Below are positions 10,678 through 24,416 of a stretch of 64,000 nt of DNA, piece after piece. The notes beneath the pieces were generated by a model that worked only from the letters and a program-made list of their open reading frames with translations, made no database searches and had not been told where the DNA came from. The stretch covers positions 1,984,001-2,048,000 of the forward strand of contig BSDZ01000021.1 in assembly GCA_030268105.1 (NCBI GenBank). The letters are read 5' to 3'. Both the position numbers and the translations under genes were made by a program. The stretch comes from Volvox africanus. Lineage: Eukaryota > Chlorophyta > Chlorophyceae > Chlamydomonadales > Volvocaceae. Every line of letters starts with the position of its first letter. Within the stretch, counting starts at the first letter, position 1.

Positions 10678-12270
10678 ATGAATATTTTAAATAACTCCCT
10701 CTGCCACAACCTGCAGCAAGCACCAACATCCTCGTTGACTTTATTACTGAATTTGGTGCAGCCTTCTCATGTCCTTAAGCAGTCATACCTTGGAAGGCCT
10801 GGCAAAGTTATAGACGTGTTGCCGAAGCGTGAAACATGGTTCTGCCTTTACCAACCACAGCCTGCCAGGACTGCTTACTTGTACGAATACGACACACCGA
10901 TCGATAATGATGTATACAAAAACAAGGTATGAGGCGTAATTCGCCTTTGGCCATAGCCTACAACGCAGGCTGATACTGCGCAGCAGGCACGGACACAACG
11001 TGTCTCCTGATCGTGGAGGATCGCATAAAACCGGTGGTACACATGGGCACGGATACAGTGTAGGTCCTGTAGGTGCACCCTAACGCTGGGTTTTGTACAA
11101 AGCACCACTACTCTTTGCTCTTCCTCGCAGCCCCTGGCCTAACGACCCAGATAACAAGTGCCCCTTGTTTCCCATGCCTTCCAGGTCGCCCCCGAGTTGC
11201 GGCAACGCTTCTTCCGCCCTGCCCGCGATTGCTACTTGCACGTGTCTCACGGTGAATCGTTTGCCAACTGTGATGTGACCCGCTCCCCTTGGTACTGCTA
11301 CCGAGTGGAACTGAGCGGCGTGCGAATAGGGCAGCGACTGGGACCCTACGCTGCCGACGACATTGTGGCACCGAACCGCGTGATGCTGCCCCTGCAGGAA
11401 CGCTGGCGGAACAACGTAAGAACTGCGACTAAGAGAGATGGTATCTGCGTATCTGAGCCTGATCTGGGAGGACCTGTAGCGGTCGAGGATCTAGGCCACT
11501 GCGCGGGTGGCGCTGACTGGCTGCCATTGTCGAAGGGTGCCAAATGTTTGGGTCAGGGTAGAGAAATGACTACTAGTGCTGTCAGTTATTGGCTAAGGGA
11601 AGGGATTTACTTTCGACATTCCAACATATGCGCACCTCGACCATCGTCAGTTTCTGCCGCCCTGAACACGCACTGGCGAATTCCATCGCCATGAAACCCA
11701 GTTATCCCGCGCCTATCTGTAGCTCTGACACACAACGTATATGTGTTTGTATGTAGGAAACTGAAGAATACTTTTGTCTTTACCATGCTCCCTGGACGGA
11801 GTCAGGTGCGCGATATCCGTGACATGGTCGAGTTCCTGGCCATTCCCCCCGAAGCACGCCTGTCTGCCGCGCTTAGGCAGCTAGTGGCGGTAGCACACCA
11901 GGACGGCTGGCGGAGCGGACCCGCTGTTATACACCTGCTTATGGCGCAGCGCTGGGGTCACGAGGCGCTTCGGATGCATGGCATAACTGCCGCGATGGTA
12001 CGGCAGGCATACGAGCTGCACGGTGACAGGATGCGGCAGGACGGTAGCAGCGATAAAGCTGCTGTTGCCGCAGCGCTGGCACGCAGGGCGGCACGCCGGC
12101 GCCGGCGTAGCACCGCTTTCGCGGACGGTGTTGAGGCGGCAGGGGGGCTGGGAGGCCAAGAGGTGGCGTCATCGGCAGGAAAACTAGGAATGACGGGCGC
12201 AGGGCTGGGAATTGCTTCAGCCGTTGCAGCCTCTCCGGTAGCGATCCGTGGGGCGGAAGCTGGTGACTAG
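10678..12270 (+). CDS. Unknown protein, about 314 residues, three exons
   Basis: Exons 10678-10926, 11185-11415 and 11806-12270 join in phase 0 with clear acceptors (TTCCAG|GTCGCC and GTCAG|GTGCGC). The product has a central segment rich in aromatic and charged residues (PARDCYLHVS, SPWYCYRVELSG). Next comes the block RDMVEFLAIP ... HLLMAQRWGHEALRMHG, shared with the C-terminus of the minus-strand gene at 8147-10498. An Arg-rich patch (ARRAARRRRRS) and a Gly/Ala-rich tail follow. I do not recognise the family. The start at 10678 is the first ATG compatible with exon 1; an upstream ATG at 10537 in the same frame is possible. The duplicated block and head-to-head position suggest an inverted gene duplication followed by strong divergence. 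Confidence 0.55.
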
Positions 12271-13084
12271 GCCAGGATCGTTGGAGGCTACTGGTGGCTC
12301 AGGATGAAGCTCACACTTGCTGGTGAACAGGGGCGTCGATTAAGTAAACTTGCATGAACGACGAGGCACAAGGTATCAATATAGCGTGTCTACAGTTCCG
12401 GAGCCCAGTCTACTCCCAGTCATCCTGGCTCAGGGGGACCAATGTTGGTAATCGCAAAAGCCACGAGCCCAAGTCACGCCAAATCAACCCTACCTGCTTA
12501 TATATACATGCTACATCTATTGCATAGAGAGCACCTACACCAGATGAGCATGCTGCTTCCGCCGTCCGCTTGTGGAGCATGCTGCAGCAGCAAGTCTAAC
12601 GTCGGGCCTGGTTTCTCCGACTCCCACCTGACACTATTCTTTAGTCTATTCTTAAGCCCGGGATCAGTTCGGTTGTCTGCTAACCCTCCTGCAGCTGTTA
12701 CCATGGCCATCAGGCCAGCCGCATCCCCGAACAAGGTCATAACTGGTAATCCGGTAGTAGCTGATCACGCCCAATGCCGTGCCGGTATCAATAACCACAT
12801 GGAAAGCATGCTCTTTATTGCTGTTATGGCCGTTCATTCTGCGCACGTCTACCTTGTTGACAGGTGTTTTTAATTCCGAACCCCCGATTTCCATTGGATT
12901 TGCCCAAGCCCGTGACCCGAGAGGCCGGCCTTATCGAGACATGCCTTCTCATTAAATGCCCACTGCATATCACGACCGTGCCCAACCAAGTGCGGAGAGG
13001 ACAGCAGGGCTGCAGCTGTAGGGGCCGCCGTCCGGGTCCTTTCAGTCGAGCGGGCTCCCGCCGGCCCCGGTGCCCATTCCGTCC
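12271..13084. other. Convergent 3' region, no gene seen
   Basis: This lies between the stop of the unknown plus-strand gene and the stop of the minus-strand succinyl-CoA ligase gene, so it holds two 3' UTRs. ORFs here are short and have no recognisable content. Confidence 0.5.
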
Positions 13085-16000
13085 TTAAGCAATAGCCGCC
13101 ACGGCCTTCTTAGCAGCATCATCCAGGTCGTCCGCGGCAATGATCGACATGCCTGAGGAGCGCAAAATGTCCTTACCCTGGGCAACGTTCGTGCCCTCAA
13201 GCCGAACCACCAATGGAACGGACAGGCTAACCTGTTGGTGGAGGAACATGATTCGCAGGAATGGGACGTAGGTTTAAGAAAACAATAATTGAAAATTGAC
13301 ATCGTGATGCCCGCCGGAGAGGAAGAGGTCTGTATTGATGGGGGCAGCGCTTAAAAAATAAGATGGGACAAGGGGCGGATCCCAAATGATGCGACAGATT
13401 CAGATAGTGATGCTGCGCGACCACTGCTTCGTTTGAAACACACGCACCTGTTTGGCTGCATTGACGATGCCGCTGGCGATGACGTCACACTTCATAATGC
13501 CACCGAAAATGTTGACAAGGATGGCTTTGACCTGCTTGTCACCGGTAAGGATCTTGAACGCCTCAACCACCTGGAAAGCAACGCGTTCCGAATGGGACGG
13601 ACGGCGAGCCAGGAAAATGACAAGAAGGGGTTTATGCAACATGTCAAACCATTAAGCAATGAAATGGCAAAACGTGCGCACAGACGATGAAAATAACCGC
13701 AAAACCATAGTCCGCAGACTATGGTACAGGGGGCATACTTACATGGTACGAGATATAATACATCTGCACATGCGGGATTCTGGTGGCCCCTTCGTAATGA
13801 CTGATAATCCCTTTCCGCACACTTTTACCTCCTATTTTATCTCAATCTTATGTCTACTGCTGCATGAAGTCCAGCACCACAGCAGCTCCCGTATTCCCGA
13901 GCGCACCAATCCTGTATGTCTACACAAAATCTGTCCCTCGTGCAACCCAGTCGTCATCCCTTCCCACACAGGAGCGCTACGTCGCTGCATCCAAAACGCG
14001 TGCACTTCTTTCACGAAGCTACACCCGCACACCTGCTGCTCGTTTGCGCTCCCCCCCACGTCCAGGAAGTTGGCAGGCGCCCCTCCATGCATTTTGATGA
14101 TATCCATTGTAGCCATGGCTAGACCCGCTCCGTTCACCATGCAGCCGATGTTGCCATCCAGGCCGATGTAGTTGAGGTCATATTTCGCTGCAGCCACCTC
14201 ACTATACAGCGAAGCAGGGTTCAGGGCCGGGGTCGACCCCAAATGCCAGGGCGACGTAAAAAGGAAAATTACCACGGAAGAAGCCGAAATAGAGGGAGGA
14301 CACATTAAGGCATGAGGTTAGCAGGTGCACCTTGTGTGCAAGTCATGTCTGTGGCAGTTGCGCTGGTTGCTGGATTTCCCGAACTATACCTCACGCTCCA
14401 TGCCTGACAGCTCCAACCACAAACCAAGGAACCTAATTCACCAAGTCGCCACTCCCGCAGTCGTAAATGGTTGCATCATGCCCAGTCCCTCCCTGCTGCT
14501 CGCATCTTTCCTCACGGCGCAGGTCTTACCGGGAGTCAATCTGGCTCTCGTCCTTCATGTCAAAGATTTCCTTTTGCCGATACGCAGCGTTATCGTCAAA
14601 GCCAAGCTTGGCGTCCGCAGCAATCAGCTGGCCATCCAGCGTTTCCGCCAGGGGGTTAACCTACATGCACGACATATGACCGCGGACGGTGGAACGGCAG
14701 TACACGGCCCTACGGCAACTGTATTATCACGTGGACCAAATCAACCTACGCATACCTAACTGCATCAGACCGTCCGGGTGAGCTGCACCACAAAGCCAAT
14801 CCCATCCTTCGCTCCGCTGAAATCACCTATCAGGCGGGAGAACCAGAGCCCCGCCCTCGGCCTTTGAATACCCCCTGGCTCTGTGCCCTACAAGCCCTTA
14901 AACTTCGCTAATGTTCATATACAGGTCCTAAGTAGAAAAAATAGAACTACTCCAACCTACCAATCTCACCTGCCTCAATGTCGTGATACCTGTGCTGCCT
15001 GCACATCAGACCCATTCCATACCCATCCCCTATCCAGCTGTCCCCATGATACCAACTTACCTCAACCATGGTACAGTCACTTTTTACAAATAGATCGTAC
15101 AACGCCTTAATTTGCTGCGCCGCCTTTGCCTTGTCCCCAGTGACGCGCAGCCCATCCACCATTGCCATTGCCTGCTCATTGGTAATCCCCTTACGGGAGT
15201 CCACCGGAATCTTGATGATCTTTTCGGGGTATTTCTCGGCCAAGTCCTCAATGCTGGTGCCACCCTCGCTGCAGCCAATCATCATAGGGCCCGCAGTCTT
15301 GCGGTCCAACAGGATCGCAAAATACATCTCCCGCTTCAGCTTCATCTTTCGCGCGATTAGCAACGTGTTGACAGGCTTGCCTGCTGGGCCGGTCTGCTTG
15401 GTGACAAGGGTCCCACCAAGCATTTGTTCTGCCAGCTCCAGAGCACGGGCTTTCGGGACAATGTGCACGCCGCCTTGCAAACCGTTGGTGAACCGCCCCA
15501 GGCCGCGGCCGCCCGCAAGAATTTGGCTCTTAATGACCACCTGGAGATTGCAGAGTGGGACAATAAGGGGGAAACTGCAATACACATTGATAAGGTGCGC
15601 GTTCTTGCAGGCGTCATGGATGGTCGCTGCCGTGTAAGTACGGCATATTAGGGGTGCTGCTGTGACAGCAATGGTATCGTCGGTTTGTGGGGCAATGGCC
15701 AATGGCCATGGTGATAGCGGTGATAGCGCCTGGTTTGCACAGCGGTGATAGCGCCTGGTTTGCACACTACAGCAACGTACACTCGGCTTCTGGGCTCCTA
15801 TGGTGCAAAAGCAGGGCAGGTATAACGCCGTCATGCAGTTGCTTTCCTGCCATACCAACTGCAGGCGTCTAGCTCACCTAACTCATACAGCAAGCCTGTG
15901 TTGACGGCTAATGCACGCTGCTGTCGGCTTCTTCCCACAGCAGTTATGCTGTGCTTCCCCATTTTCCCAGTTCTATGTTCTTAAGCACTAACATGGCAGG

Positions 16001-16510
16001 TGACATGTGTCGCGCATCATAGGATCAGGACAATGAAAGCTCCGGGGCCTGGAGCCGTGAGTCCATCACCGCAACCCCGGCCTATGACTAAGCCCAAAGG
16101 AAGGCGCGCAGCTGTGGCGTACCTCGCCATTCTCGTCGGCCATCTTTCCAACAGCTTTATCTACTTCATCCAATGACTTCGCTGGAATGCCTGGGGGCAC
16201 ATTTACACCGAACTTGCTCATAAGCTGAGCCCCCTGCGCGCCGAAGGTTGACATGAGGTCTGAATTGGATAGCCTTAACATTATGTTTCCAATTTAAGCT
16301 TCATGAATATATCCTGATTGTGAAATCTCATGGCTCTCCATGGCAGCGAGCGCTAATCCACGATTTCCGAGACTCTATACCCGCTTTCATATACACGAGC
16401 CACACCTGATATTCATGCACATTAAAGAAGCGAAGCTGTTGGCATTGTAATAGAGCTCCGAGGCTCCCCGGGCCGCTCTTTGAGAGAGCTCGGAGAAAAG
16501 AGGGAAGCAT
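13085..16510 (-). CDS. SCLB1: Succinyl-CoA ligase (ADP/GDP-forming) beta subunit, mitochondrial
   Basis: TCA-cycle enzyme that converts succinyl-CoA, phosphate and NDP to succinate, CoA and NTP in the mitochondrial matrix. Seven exons (minus): 16406-16510, 16123-16233, 15061-15540, 14530-14660, 14033-14201, 13448-13570 and 13085-13231, giving 421 residues, the usual size. Residues 1-30 form a basic, Ser/Leu-rich mitochondrial presequence, followed by [18 protein letters not shown], the standard start of the mature protein. The ATP-grasp region contains [12 protein letters not shown]. The C-terminal CoA-ligase domain contains [28 protein letters not shown] and [13 protein letters not shown]. 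All phases agree. The gene is head-to-head with the Furry gene. The symbol follows Chlamydomonas usage from memory. Confidence 0.95.
15716..15765. repeat. 25-bp direct tandem repeat, two copies
   Basis: The unit AGCGGTGATAGCGCCTGGTT plus TGCAC occurs twice back to back, identically, inside intron 2 of the succinyl-CoA ligase gene. It is probably a recent slippage duplication and could serve as a length marker. Confidence 0.85.
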
Positions 16511-16909
16511 TTTCCGCAAAAAAAGTGCCCCGAAAGCGTTCCGTATGACTTCTAAATGAAGTTCTTTACGATGTAGCTTGCTAGCTTCAATACATGTCAC
16601 GCACGCTTTCGTAGCATACTGGCGCGAACGGAGCTGCGTACGGTGTCGCCATGACAACCGGTTGGTGATTCAGCTGTGCAACAACTAAGTGCAATCGTTC
16701 CAGCCGTCATGATTGGTCATAAAGGGCCAATAACCGGGGATATGATTATTCGATATCTTTGGGACATTATAGCAGGCACTTGAGACCACCAAAAGTGAGC
16801 TTGGCTTGGCGCATCTGTCACTCCAGGTGCTGTAGAGCTATGAAAATTTAATTGTATTGCTTAAAGCTTCGGATACTGCGAACGGTCTGGCGGACAACTT
16901 GCTGGACCG
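16511..16909. promoter_or_regulatory. Divergent promoter region, succinyl-CoA ligase / Furry
   Basis: About 400 bp separate the two start codons on opposite strands. There is no recognisable coding sequence apart from both 5' UTRs. The regulatory role is inferred from arrangement. Confidence 0.4.
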
Positions 16910-19900
16910 ATGCACCTGCCCGCCGCGGAGCTGCTGCTCAAGCAGTTCCTGAAGGCCAGCGATGAGGTCATTTCAAGGATACCCCCCCAGGTGCGATGTG
17001 TCCGTCGCCTGGTAGGCTGTCCCCTCAATTCCACACACCTGACAGCTCTGTGCGTTGGCCAAGTCCGGCAGCAGCGGCTGTTGGAACCAGCACTGATTGT
17101 GCAGATTCGTCTCGGCATGCTCTTCCTGCTTTCAACTGCTACCTGTGGATTTACGTCCCTGAGACAATTATATGCCTGGTTCAGTACATGGGCCGAAGGG
17201 ACGTCGTAGCAAATGCCCAGAAGGCTACAGAGTCTTATATTCACGTATCACTATCTACAGCGGCGATCTCAAGGAACCTCGTCGCCATGACTTCATCCCA
17301 CCCGTTCAGACTTCCTGTACTGCATTTAGCCGACGTACCCCGCTCCGATTACCCGACGCACAGGACAGCCCAGGATTTCATACAAGGTTTTTCACTCTCC
17401 GCTAGGGGGGTTCCTACGCTTTCGCCTTGCGGTTTCGGAAAATTTCCTGAGACCCCACCCTGGTTGCCTTCGTCCCTGTTATCCGATGCTACTGCTACTG
17501 CTACAGCAGAATACACTCCGCCGCCTTGCCCCCTTCCTGACTGTCCATGTGGACCTGTGACCCTTGGCTTGTAGGAGAACTTCATCCTGTTGTTAAATGA
17601 GCCCAAATTTGCCCGGTCGCTGGCGAGCCTTCGGCTGCTGGTGCAGCACCACCTGTCACTGCTGCTTAAGCACCTGGAGGGGTGGCGCGTGATCACACAT
17701 AACAGCCTAGCACGACTTCCGGACAAGACGGAGCGCGATCGCATCGTCGTCCTTAGCAAGCGGGTGGGTTCGACCGGGCCAGGTTGAACTGTGCTAGACC
17801 TGGTTCACTGGACGACGATGATTGGGGATGCTGGCAATGGTATTTGGGCTGCCTTGGGCTGGCAGCCGGCTAGCTAGGCGAAAGTTTGCAGTTGAAAGTG
17901 TATGATCTGGATTTCTGCAAGGAGTGCTATGGGGGACCGCCTGCATAAAGCCGCTGGTTGCGTTGAGCGGCTGACGCCGCTATATTCCCATTATAGGTTC
18001 GTAAGCGGGGGTAAGGATCTTTGGACGGAGGGTGGCCGCAGGCGCCGGAAGCCAAAAGCGGTCATTACAAATCTCCGAGGCGCGGTTGCAGCAGCAGCAT
18101 TAGTCCACGCTACCAACGGTACGGACGGTAGCGAAGCCAGGAATGACAGCGGTGATGGCAAAAGCGGTTGTGACGGCAGCAGCCGCAGAGCAGCAGCTGT
18201 AGAGAGAACCTTGCTGGTAGCAGCAGCACCGATGGCTCTGGTTCCGCGAAGCCGACAGGTTGTCATGCAGCAGTTATGTAGCAATTGGACTTGAGTGGTA
18301 ATCTAGGATATGTACGCTCGGTCGCGTATAGGCTCGAGGCATGAAGCGGAATTGTGGCCGACAGTTGCATCCGGAAGGCTGAGGTAAAATTGCATTGGTC
18401 GAGTAATGCTGCGCAACCTGTGGCAATGGGCTGGCATTGTCGGCGCGTGGCTTTAGTTACAAGCCGGCAGCCAGTGCGGCAGTACGGGGCTGTATTTGGT
18501 CTTCAGCCATAACACCAACAGATGAAGCTGATGAAGCCGTAACGTTCGGAGTCACAGTGATATGGGATGCGGCATCTGTGACAGCATTTGTGACTAGAGT
18601 TGATGGACAACATGAGAGGCTTTTGGAGGCTTCAAATCCAGGGCCTGGTGCCTTATCCCTTCGCCTCCTGACTCGTCGCAAAGTGTTTTGCGACATTTAC
18701 AGGATTGTATGTTATGCCTCAACTATGGGCGGACATTACCGGCCTGCTCTGGCCGGTTTACCTGGACAGCCAAGTGCTGCTTGGTTGGGTGGTCCGGGTT
18801 TGTCCTGCAAGCTGCCTAGTGAGCTGCTGGAGCATCTGGGCTTGGAACCAGACTCACTTCTATGGCTCAAGCCACAAACACATTACCTGCCAGGGGAATG
18901 AGGCAGTCCAGGCAAAACTGAAGAAGCAAAATCCGACTGCATTTTAGCTTTCAGGATGTAGAACGACATTGCAGCACCTCTGCGGCAGCGGTGGTGATTA
19001 TGAAATTGCAATGGGCGCCTATCGTCGCCGATTTCACGCCAAAAAGGCTTCGCCTTTGCGGAGGCCCCGCTCTTACGTCAGTTGCCGCAGTTACAACCTG
19101 CCGCTTTTTCGATCGCAGCCACATATAGACAGAGGCCCTGTTTTAGTCGACCATCATGGCAATGACAGATTGTGGTGATAACTGCGCGGTTGCCCTCCAA
19201 CTGTTACGCCGCTTCCCTAGGCCGCCATGGAGGTAATCAACTTTGAGACGGCGCTGCAGCTTCTGGATCTCTATACTGACGATTTCCTGGTCAACGCGGA
19301 GTTCGTTGCGTATTATGACTATTTGCAAAGGTGGGAGGGATGGTGGGAGCAGGTTTAAAGCGTATAAGAAGGGGAAGGCGGCGATAGGGTTCTGCAGCTG
19401 CATAAGTTGTTGGGGCCAGTTCGCACTAATCAGGTTTCGATTGCATGGATGGGTCATAGCCAGGGGTTGCGCAAAAGCCCAGTGGCATAGTTGCAATTAA
19501 AGAAGTTATTGAAGGGGTAGCGTGGTATAGACCATGAGCTTGGGGCTGTTTGCTCTTCATGGTGGCCGCATCCAAAGTGCCCCTTTCCTAAGGCTGCAAG
19601 CGACGGGGGCCTCCCTAGGGACAGCAACAATCAGGTTAAGGGCGTAGTAGGAGGAGCGGGCTCTCAGCGGCTGGACAAGTCACCCGATACTTATTCACGC
19701 CTTCATCCTATTTTTATTTATGGTTTATAAATTGTTATTTAACATTTCTTGTCCCTGTACTGTTTCATCTTGTGCACCTTGCCGACACTTTCTCCCCCAT
19801 GCCGACCCCGCGTACCATGGGTGGATTGCCCGCAGAAACGTGTTTCGCGTGCTGCTAATCGCGGAGGATTTGTTTCCTTCTGATTTGGCTTCGCTGTATA

Positions 19901-22900
19901 AGGTGGTGGTGGCGGAGGCAGCTCGCGTGGTTGGGGCTATCAGCCGGAAGATTGCGTTCAGTCACGTGGTGGAGCCATTTGTCACGTGAGTGCGCTGTCA
20001 GTTTCAATCAGGGAGTGAGGAGGCGGCATGCAGTAATGCAGCTAGGATAAGGGGAAAGCATCCTGAGGGTGGCTATCGTGGGCGATGGTTTTGCTTGAAT
20101 GTGTTGTAAGGTTATCTCGTAAATGGAGACTACCTAGTGCATGAGGATGCTAATGTAATGGCGATGGCGATGGCGAAAGATATCCACATGCACGTGGGGG
20201 CTGAGGTAGATCCATTCCCAATGGCACCCAGGCCATGCCATTTAACCAGTTCGCATATCAGTATGCTGCTCCAAACAGCTATCCAGGTACCTCCGCTTCC
20301 TTAAACCTCGTTTCACGTTTTACCACAACAGGGCCCTGATGGACCGGGTAAACCCGAAAAAGGACCCCAGTGGCGGCAAACCAAATTACGATGCGTTGAG
20401 GGCACAGGTAAGGGCAGCAAGCCGGCGGCGAATGAAGGAAATCACTCGAAGGCCGGTGTTGGCAGGGCACGGCAAGGGGTGCGCAGCTGTGGAATTGATC
20501 CCCTATCCTACCTCGTTCCCCGCTGCTCCACGGTGCTATACCGCCCGACTGCGCCCTGCCCTGCTCCATGCTAGATAATTCGGCTATCCAGTGGTATGCG
20601 CCACGTGTCATTGTCATTTGGGAGCCAGGAGGCAGTCCAGGAGGCGGTAAGCTTTCTGGTGCGAGTGCACCCACTCAACCACACGGCGTCCATTAAGAAG
20701 AGCCAGGTACGTGATCCTCGGGTTCCCGATATAGTACAATGCAGAATATGCTTATTAGGAGCGGGTTTGGCTTCTTTAAGGCATGGGTTTTCTTACTCCG
20801 AACAATCCCCATCCATCTCATCTCGTTCCTATGTTATGTGCCCCGGTCACGTGGCTGCAGATCCACCATGCGCTTGCGGATATGCTGACCTCCATTCTTC
20901 TGCCGTTGGTGCGCTCGGACGCGCCCCAGAGGGCTGCAGCTCTGCTGGGGCCGCCCGCGCTGGATAAGTGGTACTCCACCGTTATGTCCATGCGGAACGA
21001 CATCACCTCCTGGATGAACAAGCACCAGAAGCATGTCAATGTAGGGTGTAGACGCGGGGCAGGGGTAGCTGCCAGTCCTGCAAGACAAGCTCGCTCCCGG
21101 CGATTTTGGTAATTTGGAAGGTGGTTGCACAGTTCACTAACGTAGATCCCATAAGATCATGGGGTACGGGTGCTAGACGCCAGCAGGTTTGCTGTATCCC
21201 ATTTTTAGCTTCCCTATATACATTTAATACCATGCAACCCTTGGCTTTGTAAGTAGGAACGGCTATAGCAATGTTAATGGCGCGCACGCACTCGTTTACG
21301 ACGCCGGTACGTATGCATTATATGTTGGCGCTAATTCCTCCCTGATCCCTAGGATGGCTACCCGTTGGCCACTACGTTGCTATGCCTGGCTAATGACAAG
21401 GACTACTCCGCGCACGTAGACACGGCAGCAGACTTCTTGCACAAGGGGCTCAAGGTAAGGTGCGGCATGTGCACATGCCCGCACCTTCGAGGCTCGGGTA
21501 CCACGCATGTATTTTGTGTGGTGATATTCCTCTGACCGCACGTCGGATGCTTCCCTGTGTAACTTAACCAACTGTGCGGCCGCCCTGCCCGTTCCGGCCT
21601 CTCGCTTGAATTTCTTCCCGTGTCGTTGTCATTATAGGTGGATAGTGGAGGAAGACCTCCTTTCAAGTCTCCCGCCTCCGTTGGGTCCCTCATCTTGCAG
21701 GTCAAGGAGAACCGCGCCGTCTGCGTGCGCTGCTTAATGGTGCTCGCCTGTTCCTACCTGGTGCGATACGGGGCCCACATCATCAAGCACGAGCTGCATA
21801 AGTGGCTGGATCGCGTCCTCAAGCCTGTTACTCAGCTGGCTAAAAAGGGAGGCCTCACCATTTCGGAGCAACTGGTGAGAAATATCGGGTTGTGGCCAGG
21901 ACACCCTGGGAATCGAAAGCAGCTTGGAGGCTGTTGGCGTGTTTCTTAAGAATTTCAGGCAGGAGGCTTTGCCCCGTGTCCTTGTAATGTCGGACTAGAT
22001 GTGCGGCTGTAGGTGTGAGGAGAGGAAAGCTTTCCTAGGTCGATGCGCTAAACCTGTTCTATCTTTGGGATATCGTCTCATCGTACGCTCTGCTTCCAAT
22101 TTCATATGTTCCAGGAGGTGATAGCGCCAATCGCGGAACTGTCCCCCGAGTTTGCTTTACAGTACCTAATCCTGGAGCTGCTTACCTCCGATGTCAATGA
22201 CTGTGTGCTGGCGGGACTGCGGGCGGTGCAGGTGCGGAAAAGAGGATAAGCTAGCACTTGCGTCCTGGCCGAGACACAGTAGCGGTGTATGCATTATGGG
22301 ACAGAGCCGACACCCGTCCGAAGGGGCGCCCTAAGAACGAGGGGCCTTCAAACAGGGGGTTGCCCCACTTACCGCCGCATACAAGCGCCTCAAGTCGGTG
22401 CGATGGGAGGTGGTGTTTGCAAGCCGCTGTTATGGTTCTGCTTCAGTCCTGTACCTCCTTGCTCGTCTGCATCTCATTCTGGTGCTCATTCTGGGTTAGC
22501 AAAGTACCTCAAGCATGTGCAACGGCCTGTTACCCGGTCTCCCCTTTCCAGGCCCTTATCTTAACTGCGCCTGCAGTGGCTGCCGCCTCAGCGGGGAGTA
22601 GCCACCATCGGTCCGCGTCAAGTGAGTTGGGCAAATGGACCATCTCTGGCGACCAAACAGCAGCCAGAATCAAGCCGGCTGGCGTTATCTATGCTTAAAT
22701 ATTATGTTTAGGGTGGCTTTGGAGCAACCTGGGTTAGCTGCACGTGCGGATCGGGTTAGGTACGGTGGCGAAACGGTCAAACGTAAGCCATGTTGACCAT
22801 GTATATTAGATCGAATTAGCGAATATTAAAGGTGTTCATTTATGTTCTGTGCTTCAATTATTGAACGAAGATCATTACTGACCGGCACCGTGTTCTTGCT

Positions 22901-24416
22901 GTGCTGACCGGCGCTGGCACCGAATCCAGTCCCACGGCTACGGTTCGTCAATACGGGTAATCACTCGGCCTTTGATCCAGCCGCAGGCTTGGCGCAAGGT
23001 AGCTATACTTCTGCGCCTTGCAACGGCAGCGGAAGCAGCGGCGGTGGCGCCAACATCCCCTCATCGAACAGCACCTCCGGGTTGCAGGTGAACTGGGCAG
23101 GCAGATGTGGACTTACCTTGCTTCGTCTAGTTGCCTGAAATGATGTTAAGTCTATGCATGAGGGTTTGGGTAACTGGCGGACGTTTGCAAGTGTGGGCGT
23201 GGTCGCTTGTCGTTTTGGCTCAGTTGGCATCATATGTTCTGTTTTGCGAAAGGGATCGGGAGCCATTCCGTGCACTGACTGATTCGGTCTCTAATCCCCA
23301 TGTTCGCATCCTGAAACATTTGTTAAACCGGTCTGGGTTGGATCTGGGTGCGGCAGGCTCTGTTGCGAAGAGCCCCCGGAACTTCGGTCGGGGGCCTGCT
23401 GTACAGCAACTCTTCGGCAGGCACTAGTGGTTTGTCATCGTCCGCCAGCGCCGGCAGCGGCATTAGTGGGGGGACTGCGCTTGGCGGCGGCGTCATTCCC
23501 GCTGCCGCCTTCGCCCCCGTCAACGATATGCTGCGGCGGGGCTTGCATCCGCTGGAGGTTCTGTGTGTTGCGCACCTGCTGCCCAGGTGGGTTGGGGTCG
23601 AGCAAGCAACGGGCCTGCTTCCCTGGTGTCTTTTGTAATATCCCCGTAGTCCTGCATGTCGCTTTGCATGGGCGCCCTATCCAACAGCTCGGCCAGCTTT
23701 AGTTGATATACGCACCTACTGGATGATGCAGGATCAGCGCTGCTTTGGCCAAGCTGCTGACCACATGGCAACCTCAGTATGGCATACATCTGCTGTACGG
23801 CACCTTGGATCCCAACTGGAAGGAAAAGGCGGGAGGTGAGTCCCGATAGCTTACGGGGAATTTTGAGCTAGACAATGTCAGGCAGGTCTGTTGATCTATC
23901 GTCCCGTGACGTGCCCGCCAAAATCGGAAATGCACATCAAACTTCCTTGACATCCTTCGGCGCGCGTTTCTTTCTGCATGCAGGCTTTCCCCTATTGCTG
24001 ACACTCGTGCGGTTACTACCGTACCTCAAACCAGACACTTGGGCAAACAGCAGGCCGCTCGACGTTCTGCCAAGGTGTGAGGCGCATGCATATGCAGAAG
24101 AATTGAGCCCAATGTAGTGGCGTCTCTTTGCGGGATAGCCTGACGACGAAGAGGAGACTATGGTTGCCGACGCGGCCTGCGCGCGCGTGCATTGCCTTTC
24201 CATTGCCTTCTCATCTATTTTCCTTCCTCATTTCCTTCGTCAAATTCCTTCTTTGGTGGTTTTATTTGCAGCTACACTTGCCATGCGGAGCCCTCCATCC
24301 GCATCGCGGCAGAGGAAGCGCTACTTTCTTTGGTGCGAGGATGCCCTCACCTGCGGAACAGCGTCGTCTGTGCCTTTGCATCATTCACTGCTTCACTGCC
24401 GGACGACGCTGTGCAG
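16910..24416 (+). other. FRY: Furry gene, exon map 1-16
   Basis: Exons read from splice sites and phase: 16910-16990, 17575-17763, 19221-19330, 19836-19985, 20332-20407, 20629-20706, 20861-21040, 21353-21454, 21701-21874, 22115-22231, 22552-22621, 22999-23087, 23357-23586, 23732-23835, 23984-24074 and 24272-24416. This part is the N-terminal MOR2-PAG1 domain, with low-complexity Gly/Ser linkers in exons 11-13. Intron 2 (17764-19220, about 1.46 kb) is the longest and contains no recognisable gene. Confidence 0.85.

Noticed and set aside
17902..18294. 130-codon ORF in Furry intron 2
   Set aside because: Low-complexity, no similarity; direct joining of exons 2 and 3 matches the family ([11 protein letters not shown]).
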